Below, piece after piece: positions 1 to 8,314 of a stretch of DNA of 64,000 bases (its first letter is position 1; every line of letters begins with the position of its first letter). Origin of the DNA: Sphingopyxis sp. MWB1 (lineage in GTDB: Bacteria; Pseudomonadota; Alphaproteobacteria; Sphingomonadales; Sphingomonadaceae); the NCBI RefSeq assembly GCF_000763945.1, contig NZ_JQFJ01000002.1, positions 124,001-188,000 of the forward strand. The letters run 5' to 3'. The notes under the pieces were generated by a model, which saw nothing but the letters and a program-made list of their open reading frames with translations, ran no database searches and was not told the origin of the DNA. A program made the translations under genes and the position numbers.

Positions 1-26
1 ATTGCCGCAATCGGCAAGGGGAAGCT

Positions 27-566
27 TCAATCGGCGGCGGGGCCGATACGCTTTTTCAGGCGGCTGAGCGCGGGCGGGGTAATGCCGATATAGGCGGCGA
101 GATCGGCCTGGCTGATCCGCGCCGCGAGCGGGCCAAGGCTTTCGAACGCGCGGCGATAGCGCGCCTCGGCGGGCAGGCAGAGCAATTCATATTCGCGCGC
201 CTCCTTGCGCCGGGCATAGGCGGACAGAAAGGCGATGACGCCATTGGCCAGCGCCAGATCGCCGAGCGCCGCCGCCTCGACCCTGGCATAGGGCAGGGCG
301 ATCAGCGTCGCCGCTTCCAGCGCGATCAGGCTGAAGGTCGCCGCCCCTTCGCCACTCGCCGCGACCATGCTGCCGATCACCGCCCCCGCAGGGACAAAGC
401 TTTTGACATGTTCGCGCCCGTCAGGCCGCAGATAATAAGCTTTGAGCAGGCCGCTCTGTACCAGAAACAGCCGGTCGCAATCCTCGCCCTGCCGGAAGAG
501 ATGCTCCCCCGCGCTCACCGCCAGCGCCGCGCCATTTTGCCGGATAAAGTCGTACAAGGGGGTCAA
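27..566 (-). CDS. Crp/Fnr-family transcriptional regulator
   Basis: A cyclic-nucleotide-binding-like beta-barrel fills the first ~115 residues (GEHLFRQGEDCDRLFLVQSGLLKAYY is the typical opening), followed by a helical segment and a C-terminal helix-turn-helix with ISQADLAAYIGITPPALSRLKKRI. The family binds DNA as a dimer and senses a small molecule or redox state; no Fe-S cysteine set of FNR type is seen, so the signal is unknown. I place the start at a TTG preceded by GAGG five bases upstream; a longer form from TTG at 581 is possible but has no ribosome binding site. It is divergent from the short-chain dehydrogenase, which may be a target (inference). Confidence 0.85.
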   Translation of the reverse strand: MTPLYDFIRQNGAALAVSAGEHLFRQGEDCDRLFLVQSGLLKAYYLRPDGREHVKSFVPAGAVIGSMVAASGEGAATFSLIALEAATLIALPYARVEAAALGDLALANGVIAFLSAYARRKEAREYELLCLPAEARYRRAFESLGPLAARISQADLAAYIGITPPALSRLKKRIGPAAD

Positions 567-641
567 CTTAACCTCGATCAATTACAGCGCGCCGCCGCCG
601 GGCAAAGGGGCATTTCCCTTCAACAGCGAGACCCGGATTCG

Positions 642-1370
642 ATGAACATCACCAACCAGCATATCGTCCTGACCGGCGCTTCGTCCGGCATCGGACGCGA
701 AATTGCAACCATGCTCGCGCCCGATAACCGGCTGACCCTGATCGGCCGCCGCGTGCCCGAAGGAATCGAGCCTGCGCCCCACCGCTTCCTCGGCGCCGAT
801 CTCGCCGATGCCGCAGCGGTGCGGGCGGCGGCGGCGGCAGCAATTGCAGACGAAGGCACCGCCGTCGACGGGCTGATCAACTGCGCCGCCATCCAATATA
901 CCCCGCGTCTGACCGATGCCGATTTCGATCCGGAGCGCTCGATTCGCGAAATCGCAGTCAATCTCACCGCGCCTGTCTTGCTCGCCGCCGCCTTGCTCCC
1001 CGCGCTGCGCCGTGCACCCGCCGCCTTTATCTGCAACGTCAATTCAGGCCTCGCGCTCGTGCCCAAAAGCGAATCCGCCGTCTATTGCGCGACGAAGGCG
1101 GGGCTGGACAATTTCTCGCAAGGCCTGCGATTACAGCTTGCGGGCACCTCCATCGCCGTCCTTCAGGCTTTCCTCCCCCTCGTCGATACCCCGATGACGG
1201 CGGGACGCGGGCGCGGCAAGATGGACGCGGCGACAGCGGCCAAGGCGATATTGCGCGGAATCGAAAACCGCCATGCCGACAATGATATCGGCAAGGTCGG
1301 CCTCTTGCGCCTGCTCCGCCGCCTCTCGCCGGCGCTCGCGTCGCGGGTGATGCAGGGGGCGGCGCAATGA
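642..1370 (+). CDS. Short-chain dehydrogenase/reductase (DltE-like SDR)
   Basis: Classical SDR of 242 residues. The nucleotide-binding motif TGASSGIG lies at residues 11-18, a serine in NVNSG and the catalytic YCATK tetrad motif lie near residue 145. It should oxidise or reduce a small alcohol or ketone with NAD(P)H in the cytoplasm; the substrate cannot be read from the sequence. An open frame continues upstream to 408, but that part overlaps the divergent regulator antisense and lacks SDR character, so the ATG directly before NITNQHIVLTG is taken. The stop overlaps the start of the next gene (ATGA), so the two are likely translated together. Confidence 0.88.
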   Translation: MNITNQHIVLTGASSGIGREIATMLAPDNRLTLIGRRVPEGIEPAPHRFLGADLADAAAVRAAAAAAIADEGTAVDGLINCAAIQYTPRLTDADFDPERSIREIAVNLTAPVLLAAALLPALRRAPAAFICNVNSGLALVPKSESAVYCATKAGLDNFSQGLRLQLAGTSIAVLQAFLPLVDTPMTAGRGRGKMDAATAAKAILRGIENRHADNDIGKVGLLRLLRRLSPALASRVMQGAAQ

Positions 1371-2023
1371 AAAGCCTGCTCAAGCTCATGGCGGGTCTCG
1401 CCGCCCTTTTTGCGACCACTTTCATCATTGGCCGCCTGCTCGGTCTCTTCACCGCCGACAATATTCGCGGCTGGCTCGATGCGGCGGCCCAATGGTCGGC
1501 GCCGACCGTCGCCATGCTGGTGATATTGCTGCTTTTCGCCGATCTCTTCATCGCCGTGCCGACGCTGACGGTGATGCTGCTTGCGGGTTATTTCCTCGGC
1601 TTCCTCCCCGGCTTTGCCGCCGCGCTCACCGGTTCCTGCCTAGCTGCCTTTGTCGGCTATGCCCTCGGCCGTCGCTATGGCACGCGCATCATCGCCCGGA
1701 TCATCCGCGATCCCGCCGAGCGCGCGCGGATCGACGCCGCCTTTGCCGATCATGGCGGCGCGATGATCCTGCTCGCGCGCGCCGCGCCAATCCTGCCCGA
1801 AGTCACGGCCAGCATGGCAGGCGCGACCGTCATGGCGTTCCCGCGCTTCGCCTTGCTCTATCTCGCCGCGACCATTCCCTATGCCGCGATTGCAGCGTGG
1901 GCCGGGTCGGTGAGCACGCTCAGCAATCCGATGCCCGCCATTTACGCAGTGATCGGCCTCTACGCCCTCTTCTGGACCGCAGGCTTCCTCTATCGCCGCC
2001 GCACGGGGCGCCAGATGCTCTAG
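1367..2023 (+). CDS. VTT-domain (TVP38/TMEM64, DedA-like) membrane protein
   Basis: About 218 residues with five or six hydrophobic segments and the VTT/SNARE-associated core: a re-entrant region around VPTLTVMLLAGYFLGFLPG and the family motif with arginine and prolines in LARAAPILPEVTASMAGA. Relatives are inner-membrane proteins implicated in lipid (undecaprenyl-phosphate or phospholipid) flipping; the exact role here is unknown. Its start is coupled to the SDR stop, and its 3' end overlaps tail-to-tail with the saccharopine-dehydrogenase-like gene. Confidence 0.85.
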   Translation: MKSLLKLMAGLAALFATTFIIGRLLGLFTADNIRGWLDAAAQWSAPTVAMLVILLLFADLFIAVPTLTVMLLAGYFLGFLPGFAAALTGSCLAAFVGYALGRRYGTRIIARIIRDPAERARIDAAFADHGGAMILLARAAPILPEVTASMAGATVMAFPRFALLYLAATIPYAAIAAWAGSVSTLSNPMPAIYAVIGLYALFWTAGFLYRRRTGRQML

Positions 2024-3228
2024 AAATCCAGCGGCGCGTCGAGTTCCTTCACCTGCCACGGCAGGCCATGTTTCATCAGCATGTCCATGAAGGGATCGGG
2101 GTCCATCTGTTCCATGTTGAACACACCTTCGCCCGCCCATGTGCCCGTCACCATCATCGCGGTGCCGATCATCGCGGGAACGCCGGTGGTATAGCTTACC
2201 GCCTGATTGCCCGTTTCGGCATAAGCGTCCTCATGGTCGCAGATATTATAGAGATAGAGCGTCTTTTCCTTGCCATCCTTGCCAAGGCCGGTGGCGATGA
2301 CACCGATATTGGTCTTGCCCTTGGTCGTTTCGCCCAGGCTCGACGGTTCGGGCAGCACGGCCTTCAAAAACTGGAGCGGAATGATTTCCTTGCCCTCATA
2401 GATCACCGGGTCGATCCGCGTCATGCCGACATTCTGCAGCACATTGAGGTGGGTGATATAGGCATCGCCAAAAGTCATCCAGAAACGGATGCGCTTGATT
2501 TCGGGCAGATGCGTTTTCAGGCTCTCAATCTCCTCATGATACATGAGGTACATATTTTTCGGGCCAACCTCTTCGAAATCAAATTCCTGCTTCACCGACA
2601 TGGCGGGAGTTTCGACCCATTCGCCATTTTCCCAGTGACGCGCGACCGCGGTGACTTCGCGGATATTGATCTCGGGGTTGAAGTTGGTTGCAAAATGCTG
2701 GCCATGGTCGCCGCCATTGCAGTCGAGAATGTCGAGCGTGTCGATCCGCTCGAAATGATGCTTCTTCAGCCAGGTGGTGAAAACGCTCGTCACGCCGGGG
2801 TCAAAGCCCGATCCCAGCAGCGCCATCAGCCCCGCTTCCTTGAACCGGTCCTGATAGGCCCATTGCCAATGATATTCGAACTTCGCCTCGTCGCGCGGTT
2901 CATAGTTGGCGGTGTCGAGATAATGCGCGCCGGTGTTGAGGCACGCCTCCATGATGTTGAGGTCCTGATAGGGCAGGGCAAGGTTCACCACATGGGTCGC
3001 GCCGATTTCGCGGATCAGCGCGGCGGTCGCGTCAATATCATCGGCGTCGATCTCGGCGGTCTTGATGACGACTCCGGTGCGGCTTTTCACCGATTCGGCG
3101 ATGGCGTCGCATTTGAACTTGCGGCGGCTGGCGAGAGTGATGTGGGGGAAAATATTGGCGTTCATCGCCATTTTATGGACCGCCACCGACCCGACGCCGC
3201 CTGCGCCGATCACCAGAACCTTGCTCAT
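2020..3228 (-). CDS. Saccharopine-dehydrogenase-family protein, carboxynorspermidine synthase type
   Basis: A 402-residue protein with N-terminal Rossmann motif VLVIGAGGVGSVAVHK and the long saccharopine-dehydrogenase C-terminal domain (LGSGFDPGVTSVF, DGKEKTLYLYN, QAVSYTTGVPAMIGTAMM). The overall pattern matches carboxy(nor)spermidine synthase, which condenses aspartate semialdehyde with a diamine using NADPH in polyamine synthesis. The usual partner, a PLP-dependent carboxynorspermidine decarboxylase, is not adjacent and not in the window. An AGGAG ribosome site precedes the ATG. Family membership is firm; the specific activity is inferred. Confidence 0.85.
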   Translation of the reverse strand: MSKVLVIGAGGVGSVAVHKMAMNANIFPHITLASRRKFKCDAIAESVKSRTGVVIKTAEIDADDIDATAALIREIGATHVVNLALPYQDLNIMEACLNTGAHYLDTANYEPRDEAKFEYHWQWAYQDRFKEAGLMALLGSGFDPGVTSVFTTWLKKHHFERIDTLDILDCNGGDHGQHFATNFNPEINIREVTAVARHWENGEWVETPAMSVKQEFDFEEVGPKNMYLMYHEEIESLKTHLPEIKRIRFWMTFGDAYITHLNVLQNVGMTRIDPVIYEGKEIIPLQFLKAVLPEPSSLGETTKGKTNIGVIATGLGKDGKEKTLYLYNICDHEDAYAETGNQAVSYTTGVPAMIGTAMMVTGTWAGEGVFNMEQMDPDPFMDMLMKHGLPWQVKELDAPLDF

Positions 3229-3291
3229 CGAAAAATCTCCTGTCGCGGCGCGCGCCGCCTGCTAATCTGGCCCGCCATATAGGACCAAGCC

Positions 3292-4284
3292 ATGACAGAA
3301 CAAAGCCCCCATCCCGCCGCCGGTTCCATGCGCGCGCCCACTGCCGGGGGCGTGGCGCGCGCGGCGGAAAAAATTGCCGAAATTCTCCCGCCCACACCCT
3401 TGTTGCCGCTGGAGGTCGATGGCCGCACCATCTGGTGCAAGGCCGAATGCCTTCAGCCCGTGGGTGCGTTCAAGATTCGCGGCGCGTGGCACCGGCTGAC
3501 CGATTTGAGCGCGGAGGAAGCCGCGGCAGGGGTCGTCGGCGTTTCCAGCGGCAATCATGCCCAGGGGGTCGCCTGGGCGGCGAAGCGGCTGGGCATAGCG
3601 GCGACCATCATCATGCCCAGCAATGCGCCGCGGATGAAACTCGACGCCACCCGCGCGCTGGGGGCCGAGGTCATCCTCTATGACCGCGTCAATGAATCGC
3701 GCGACGCGATCGCGGCGGAGCTTTTGCGCACGCGCGGCGGTACGCTCGTCCATGCCTATGGCGATCCCTGGATTATCGAGGGGCAGGGGACGACCGGCAT
3801 CGAGGCCAGCGCCCAGCTTGCCGCGCGCGGGCTCGGCTCGCCCGACCGGATCGTCGCCTGTTGCGGCGGCGGCGGCTTGTCCGCGGGCCTCGCGCTCGCC
3901 TGCCCCGACGCCGAAATTATCGCGGTCGAACCCGAAGGGTGGGACGATGTCACCCGCTCGCTCGAGGCGGGGCGCATTCTCGCGGTCGAGGATCTTGCCT
4001 ATCCCACCGAATGCGATGCGCTCCAGACGCCGCAAACCTGGCCGATCAACTTTGCGGTGCTGCAGGCGCGGGGCGTGCGCGGGGTGGCGGTGACGCGCGA
4101 GGAAGTGCGCCACGCGGTGCGCGTCGCCTTTGAACGGCTGCACCTCGTCGTCGAGCCGGGCGGCGCGGCGGCGCTCGCTGCGGTGCTGGCGGGCAAGGCT
4201 GGGTTCAGCGACACTATGCTTGTCACTTTGTCGGGCGGGAACATCGACCCGGCGCATTTTGCCGAGATTTTGCAGGCGCGCTGA
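3292..4284 (+). CDS. PLP-dependent threonine/serine dehydratase
   Basis: A 330-residue fold-type II PLP enzyme. The Schiff-base lysine lies in AFKIRGA (~residue 61), the substrate loop is SSGNHAQG, and the glycine-rich phosphate loop is CCGGGGLSAG. It should deaminate threonine or serine (or a related hydroxy amino acid) to a 2-oxo acid. There is no C-terminal ACT-like regulatory domain, so it resembles the catabolic rather than the isoleucine-feedback form; EutB-like dehydratases of ectoine breakdown are an alternative. AGGA precedes the ATG. It is divergent from the polyamine gene. Confidence 0.85.
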   Translation: MTEQSPHPAAGSMRAPTAGGVARAAEKIAEILPPTPLLPLEVDGRTIWCKAECLQPVGAFKIRGAWHRLTDLSAEEAAAGVVGVSSGNHAQGVAWAAKRLGIAATIIMPSNAPRMKLDATRALGAEVILYDRVNESRDAIAAELLRTRGGTLVHAYGDPWIIEGQGTTGIEASAQLAARGLGSPDRIVACCGGGGLSAGLALACPDAEIIAVEPEGWDDVTRSLEAGRILAVEDLAYPTECDALQTPQTWPINFAVLQARGVRGVAVTREEVRHAVRVAFERLHLVVEPGGAAALAAVLAGKAGFSDTMLVTLSGGNIDPAHFAEILQAR

Positions 4285-4340
4285 GTTTCAAACTGACATG
4301 ATGCCCCTTTATACAGGGTATCGAAAGCGGGAGATTGATT

Positions 4341-4769
4341 ATGAAATGGCACGGACTGATGATGGGCGCGGCCGCAGCGATGCTGCTCGCGGGCTGCGAA
4401 AAGGCCGAAGCGCCTGCTCCCGACGAAACGGTGGCAGAGGTGGAGAGCGAAGCCAGCATGCCGGCGGCCGAAACAGGTGCCGAAGGGCATAAATTCGCCG
4501 ACTGGGCCGGGCGCTGGATCGGGGTGGAGGGCATGTATGTCGACATCACCCCGACCGAACCGGGCCAATATGCGCTCGCCATGCAATCCGACCTTGATAC
4601 CAAGGGCGAATATCAGGGCAGCGACAGCGAAGAGGGCATCAAGTTCGAACGCGGCGGCGAAAACCTCACCCTGCGCGCGAGCAATGGCGATGCCATTGGC
4701 CTTAAATATCTGGCGGGCAAGCAGGACTGCCTGATCGTCAAGCCCGGCGAAGGCTATTGCCGCGACTGA
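4341..4769 (+). CDS. Small predicted lipoprotein, function unknown
   Basis: The N-terminus MKWHGLMMGAAAAMLLAGCEK is a type II signal peptide with lipobox LAGC, so the mature protein should be lipid-anchored at the envelope. After a short acidic, Ala/Glu-rich linker the ~100-residue remainder (WAGRWIGVEGMYVDITPTEPGQYAL...) looks like a small beta-rich domain. An ATG after GGGAG is chosen; an in-frame TTG six bases earlier is less likely. I do not recognise a characterised relative. Confidence 0.75.
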   Translation: MKWHGLMMGAAAAMLLAGCEKAEAPAPDETVAEVESEASMPAAETGAEGHKFADWAGRWIGVEGMYVDITPTEPGQYALAMQSDLDTKGEYQGSDSEEGIKFERGGENLTLRASNGDAIGLKYLAGKQDCLIVKPGEGYCRD

Positions 4770-4789
4770 GCGGGCGCTTGGCAGGTTGA

Positions 4790-4815
4790 TGCACCCCGGC
4801 GAAAACCGGGGTGCA
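4790..4815. terminator. Hairpin, possible terminator after the lipoprotein gene
   Basis: A perfect 10-bp stem (TGCACCCCGG and its complement) with loop CGAAAA sits 20 bases after the lipoprotein stop. There is no following T-run, so it may be a repeat-type palindrome or an mRNA 3' stabiliser rather than a strict intrinsic terminator. Confidence 0.45.
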
Positions 4816-4869
4816 CGCCGCATAGCGCCGCCCCCTCCGGCCTCTGGCCTTCGCCGGGACGCCCATAAT

Positions 4870-4887
4870 CTGTCGTCATTTTGTCAC
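4870..4887 (+). promoter_or_regulatory. Pho-box-like direct repeat upstream of btaA
   Basis: CTGTCGT, four bases, then TTGTCAC: two 7-base units spaced 11 bases start to start. The known alphaproteobacterial PhoB site is CTGTCAT-N4-CTGTCAT, so the units match at 6/7 and 5/7. It lies 72 bases before the btaA start, and betaine-lipid genes are phosphate-starvation genes in relatives. A clear -10 element was not found. Confidence 0.5.
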
Positions 4888-4958
4888 CGAAAGGACGCGG
4901 GAATCGCAAATTGACCTGCCATGCGCAGCCCTAGGGGACTTATTTTTCCGGGGTGCAC

Positions 4959-6182
4959 ATGATGGCCAGCCTGCCCAATCGCATGATTGCAACTGCCGTC
5001 GTCCGTCAGGATGGCGCGCAGAAACAGCGAATGCTCGACCGCGCCTTTGCGCTGGCGTTCAAGGGGCTGGTCTATGCCCAGATATGGGAAGACCCGCTGG
5101 TCGATATGGAGGCGCTGGCGATCCAGCCGGGGCAGCGGATTGCGACCATCGCCAGCGGCGGCTGCAATGTCCTCTCCTATCTCACTGCTGATCCGGCCGA
5201 GATCGTCGCGGTCGATCTCAACACCGCGCATGTCGCGCTCAACCATCTCAAACGCGTCGCGGTCCAGCGCCTGCCCGATTACCCGAGCTATCGCCGCTTC
5301 TTCGCCGACGCCGACAGCAATGCCAATATCGCCGATTATCGCCATTTCATTGCACCCCATCTCGACGATGTCAGCCGCCGTTATTGGGAGGGGCGCGATC
5401 TTGCCGGGCGCCGCCGCATCAACGGCTTTGCCCGCGGCGTCTACAAGCGCGGGCTGCTCGGCAATTTCATCGGCCTTGCCCATTTGCTCGCGCGGCTGCA
5501 CCGCGTCGATCCGCGCGCCTTTCTCGAAGCCAAAAGCGTGGAGGAACAGCGGGCGATTTTCGACGCGAAATTCGCGCCCTTTTTCGACCGCAAGTTCATC
5601 CGCTGGATGACCGACCAGCGTTCCTCGCTCTTCGGCCTTGGCATCCCTCCGGCGCAATATGATGCGCTGGCGGGGGGCAAACCCATGGCGGACGTGCTGC
5701 GCGCGCGGCTCGAAAAGCTCGCCTGCGATTTTCCGCTTCAGGATAATTATTTTGCCTGGCAGGCCTTCGGACGCGGCTATGGCAAGACGCCCGCTGCGCC
5801 GCTGCCGCCCTATTTGCAGGCCGATCATTATGCCGCGGTCAAGGCGCGCGCCCATCGGGTGACGATGCTTCACGCCAATATGACCGACATGCTCGCGGCC
5901 AGCGATGCCGCCAGCTTCGACCGCTATGTGTTTCTGGACGCGCAGGATTGGATGAGCGACGCGCAGCTCACCGCGCTCTGGGCCGAAGTGACGCGCACCG
6001 CGCGTCCTGGCGCGCGCGTCCTCTTCCGGACCGCCGCGGAGCCGAGCCTCTTGCCGGGACGCCTGCTTGCTGCCTTGCTCGACCGCTGGGACTATCGGGC
6101 CGAGGAATCGCGCGATTACACCCGCCGCGACCGCTCGGCCATTTATGGCGGCGTCCATCTTTATGTGCTGCGGGGCGCCTGA
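4959..6182 (+). CDS. btaA: BtaA: S-adenosylmethionine:diacylglycerol 3-amino-3-carboxypropyl transferase (DUF3419)
   Basis: About 407 residues, the same size as Rhodobacter BtaA. It transfers the aminocarboxypropyl group of SAM to diacylglycerol, making diacylglyceryl-homoserine, the first step of betaine lipid (DGTS) synthesis at the membrane. The family opening YAQIWEDPLVDMEAL, the SAM-fold segment IATIASGGCNVLSYLTADPAEIVAVDLN, and a second block SFDRYVFLDAQDWM are visible. GGGG lies 5-9 bases before two tandem ATGs; the first is used. The next gene begins two bases after the stop and encodes the matching methyltransferase. Confidence 0.88.
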   Translation: MMASLPNRMIATAVVRQDGAQKQRMLDRAFALAFKGLVYAQIWEDPLVDMEALAIQPGQRIATIASGGCNVLSYLTADPAEIVAVDLNTAHVALNHLKRVAVQRLPDYPSYRRFFADADSNANIADYRHFIAPHLDDVSRRYWEGRDLAGRRRINGFARGVYKRGLLGNFIGLAHLLARLHRVDPRAFLEAKSVEEQRAIFDAKFAPFFDRKFIRWMTDQRSSLFGLGIPPAQYDALAGGKPMADVLRARLEKLACDFPLQDNYFAWQAFGRGYGKTPAAPLPPYLQADHYAAVKARAHRVTMLHANMTDMLAASDAASFDRYVFLDAQDWMSDAQLTALWAEVTRTARPGARVLFRTAAEPSLLPGRLLAALLDRWDYRAEESRDYTRRDRSAIYGGVHLYVLRGA

Positions 6183-6184
6183 TC

Positions 6185-6829
6185 ATGGCGGGGGGGCATG
6201 GCGAACTGATGGATCGCGTCTATCGGACGCAGCGGCATATTTATGACCTCAGCCGCAAATATTATCTGCTGGGGCGCGACGGGCTGATCGCCGATCTGGC
6301 GCCGCCGCCGGGCGGCGCGATATTGGAGATTGGCTGCGGCACGGGGCGCAATCTGGTCGCGGCGGCGCGGCGCTGGCCGCAGGCGCAATGTTTCGGGATC
6401 GATATTTCGGAGGCGATGCTGGAAACCGCGCGCGCTTCGATCCGCCGCGCCGGGCTGGCGGGCCGGGTGACGGTCGCGCGCGCCGATGCCTGCGATTTCG
6501 ATGCCGATGCCTTGTTCGGAAGGGCCGCCTTCGACCGGATTTTCATCAGCTATGCGCTGTCGATGATCCCCGACTGGAAGGCCGCGCTGGTTCAGGCGGC
6601 GCAGCATGTCGCCCCCGGCGGGCGGCTCGAAGTTGTCGACTTCGGCCAGCAGGAAGGCCTGCCTTCCTTGTGGAAGCAGGGCCTCTTCGGCTGGCTCTCC
6701 CAATTCCACGTCGCCCCGCGCGCCGAACTCGGCCCGCTCATCGCCGGATTGGCAAGGGAAACCGGCAGCGCCGGCTATTGCCGCAGCCTCTATCGTGGCT
6801 ACGCCCTGCGCTGCGGCCTCGTGCGATAA
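6185..6829 (+). CDS. btaB: BtaB-like SAM-dependent N-methyltransferase
   Basis: A 214-residue class I methyltransferase with SAM motif ILEIGCGTGRNLV near residue 45 and the acidic post-motif FGIDISEAMLETA. In Rhodobacter, BtaB methylates the homoserine nitrogen of the BtaA product three times to give DGTS; length and position fit. Two bases separate it from btaA, so the pair is almost certainly co-transcribed. Without the btaA context it would be called only a generic methyltransferase. Open frame upstream of the ATG runs inside btaA and is not used. Confidence 0.85.
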   Translation: MAGGHGELMDRVYRTQRHIYDLSRKYYLLGRDGLIADLAPPPGGAILEIGCGTGRNLVAAARRWPQAQCFGIDISEAMLETARASIRRAGLAGRVTVARADACDFDADALFGRAAFDRIFISYALSMIPDWKAALVQAAQHVAPGGRLEVVDFGQQEGLPSLWKQGLFGWLSQFHVAPRAELGPLIAGLARETGSAGYCRSLYRGYALRCGLVR

Positions 6830-6841
6830 CCCCGTCACTTT

Positions 6842-6893
6842 CGTCATCCCGGGCTCGACCCGGTTGGTCATCCCGGGCTCGATCCGGGATCCA
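6842..6893. repeat. Tandem TCATCCCGGG-CTCGA palindromic repeat
   Basis: Two near-identical units (TCATCCCGGGCTCGACCCGG and TCATCCCGGGCTCGATCCGG) lie in the gap between convergent btaB and hemA. The unit family, CCGG-actTGATC-CCGG, recurs at 23786 and 24890 and is a common intergenic palindrome type in sphingomonads. It may act as a bidirectional transcript end. Confidence 0.6.
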
Positions 6894-6980
6894 GACGAGC
6901 CAGCAAGGTCGGGCAATATCCGTCAACCCCGCCGCACCAAACGAACGCTGCGCGGCACCTTTGCCAACATCCGCTCCGTT

Positions 6981-8201
6981 TCAGGCGGCCTTTTGCAGTT
7001 GCAATTCCAGCCGATCCCAGATTTCGACCAGCGCCGCGGTCAAATCGCGCATCATCGCTTCGTTATGCGCCGGCCCCGGCGTAAAGCGCAGCCGCTCGGT
7101 GCCGCGCGGCACGGTCGGGAAATTGATCGGCTGCACATAAACGCCATATTCGGCGAGCAAAATATCGCTGATCTTCTTCGCCCGCACCGGATCGCCGACC
7201 ATCAGCGGGACGATATGCGTCGTCGAATCCATGACCGGCAACCCCGCCTCGCGAAAGCTCTGCTTGAGGAAAGCCGCCGCCGCCTGCTGCGCCTCGCGCT
7301 CGACGCTCGACTCTTTCAAATGCCGTACGCTCGCCAGTACGCCCGCAACGAGCACCGGCGACAGGCTGGTTGTGAAGATGAAACCGGGGGCATAAGATCG
7401 GATGACGTCGATGATATTCTTGTCGGCGGCGATATAGCCGCCCATCACGCCAAGGGCCTTGCCCAGCGTGCCTTCGATGATCGTCACGCGGCTGGCGGCC
7501 TCGTCGCGGTCGGTGATGCCGCCGCCGCGCGGGCCATACATGCCGACGGCGTGAACCTCGTCGCAATAGGTAATGGCGTTATATTTGTCGGCCAGATCGC
7601 AAATGGCGTGGATCGGCGCGACATCGCCGTCCATCGAATAGACGCTTTCAAAGGCGATGACCTTCGCCGCCTCGGGATCGTCGGCGGCCAGCATCTCTTC
7701 CAGATGGTCAAGGTCATTGTGGCGCCAAACGCGCTTTTCGCAGCCCGAATTGCGGATTCCCGCGATCATTGAGGCGTGGTTGAGCTCGTCCGAATAGATG
7801 ATGCAATTGGGCAAAAGCTTGCCCAGCGTGCCCAGCGTTGCCTCGTTCGAAATATAGCCCGAAGTAAAGAGTAGCGCGCCTTCCTTGCCGTGCAGGTCGG
7901 CCAACTCATGCTCCAGATCGACATGATAATGGGTATTGCCGCCGATGTTGCGCGTGCCGCCCGATCCTGCGCCGACATCGTGCAGCGCTTCTTCCATCGC
8001 GGCGACGACCTTGGGGTGCTGCCCCATGGCGAGATAATCGTTCGAGCACCAGACGGTGATCGGCTTGGGGCCATTATGCCCCGCAAAACAGCGCGCATTG
8101 GGGAAAGCGCCCTTGTTGCGAAGAATGTCGATAAAGACGCGGTAACGGCCTTCTTCGTGGAGGCGATCGATCGCCCTGGCGAAAATATCGTTGTAATTCA
8201 C
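6981..8201 (-). CDS. hemA: 5-aminolevulinate synthase
   Basis: A 406-residue PLP enzyme of the alpha-oxoamine synthase family that condenses glycine and succinyl-CoA into 5-aminolevulinate, the first step of tetrapyrrole synthesis in alphaproteobacteria. The N-terminus [30 protein letters not shown] is typical, glycine motif [10 protein letters not shown] follows, and the PLP lysine lies in [14 protein letters not shown] use the GTG directly before NYNDIF; the frame stays open a further 39 codons upstream without family similarity. It consumes the succinyl-CoA that the methylmalonyl-CoA genes further along can produce. Confidence 0.93.
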   Translation of the reverse strand: MNYNDIFARAIDRLHEEGRYRVFIDILRNKGAFPNARCFAGHNGPKPITVWCSNDYLAMGQHPKVVAAMEEALHDVGAGSGGTRNIGGNTHYHVDLEHELADLHGKEGALLFTSGYISNEATLGTLGKLLPNCIIYSDELNHASMIAGIRNSGCEKRVWRHNDLDHLEEMLAADDPEAAKVIAFESVYSMDGDVAPIHAICDLADKYNAITYCDEVHAVGMYGPRGGGITDRDEAASRVTIIEGTLGKALGVMGGYIAADKNIIDVIRSYAPGFIFTTSLSPVLVAGVLASVRHLKESSVEREAQQAAAAFLKQSFREAGLPVMDSTTHIVPLMVGDPVRAKKISDILLAEYGVYVQPINFPTVPRGTERLRFTPGPAHNEAMMRDLTAALVEIWDRLELQLQKAA

Positions 8202-8314
8202 TATGGCAGCCCCGCGGATCTTATCGGCGTGCGCCGCTTCCTCCAGCGACGAATTTGGCTCCCAATAACTTCGAATATGGCCGAAATCCAGTGCAAACGA
8301 TTCGCAAGCCTGGG

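Noticed and set aside
1492..3282. 596-codon open frame on the plus strand
   Set aside because: It runs out of frame through the VTT gene and antisense through the saccharopine-dehydrogenase-like gene; its peptide is His/Arg-rich without domain character, as expected of GC-rich shadow frames.
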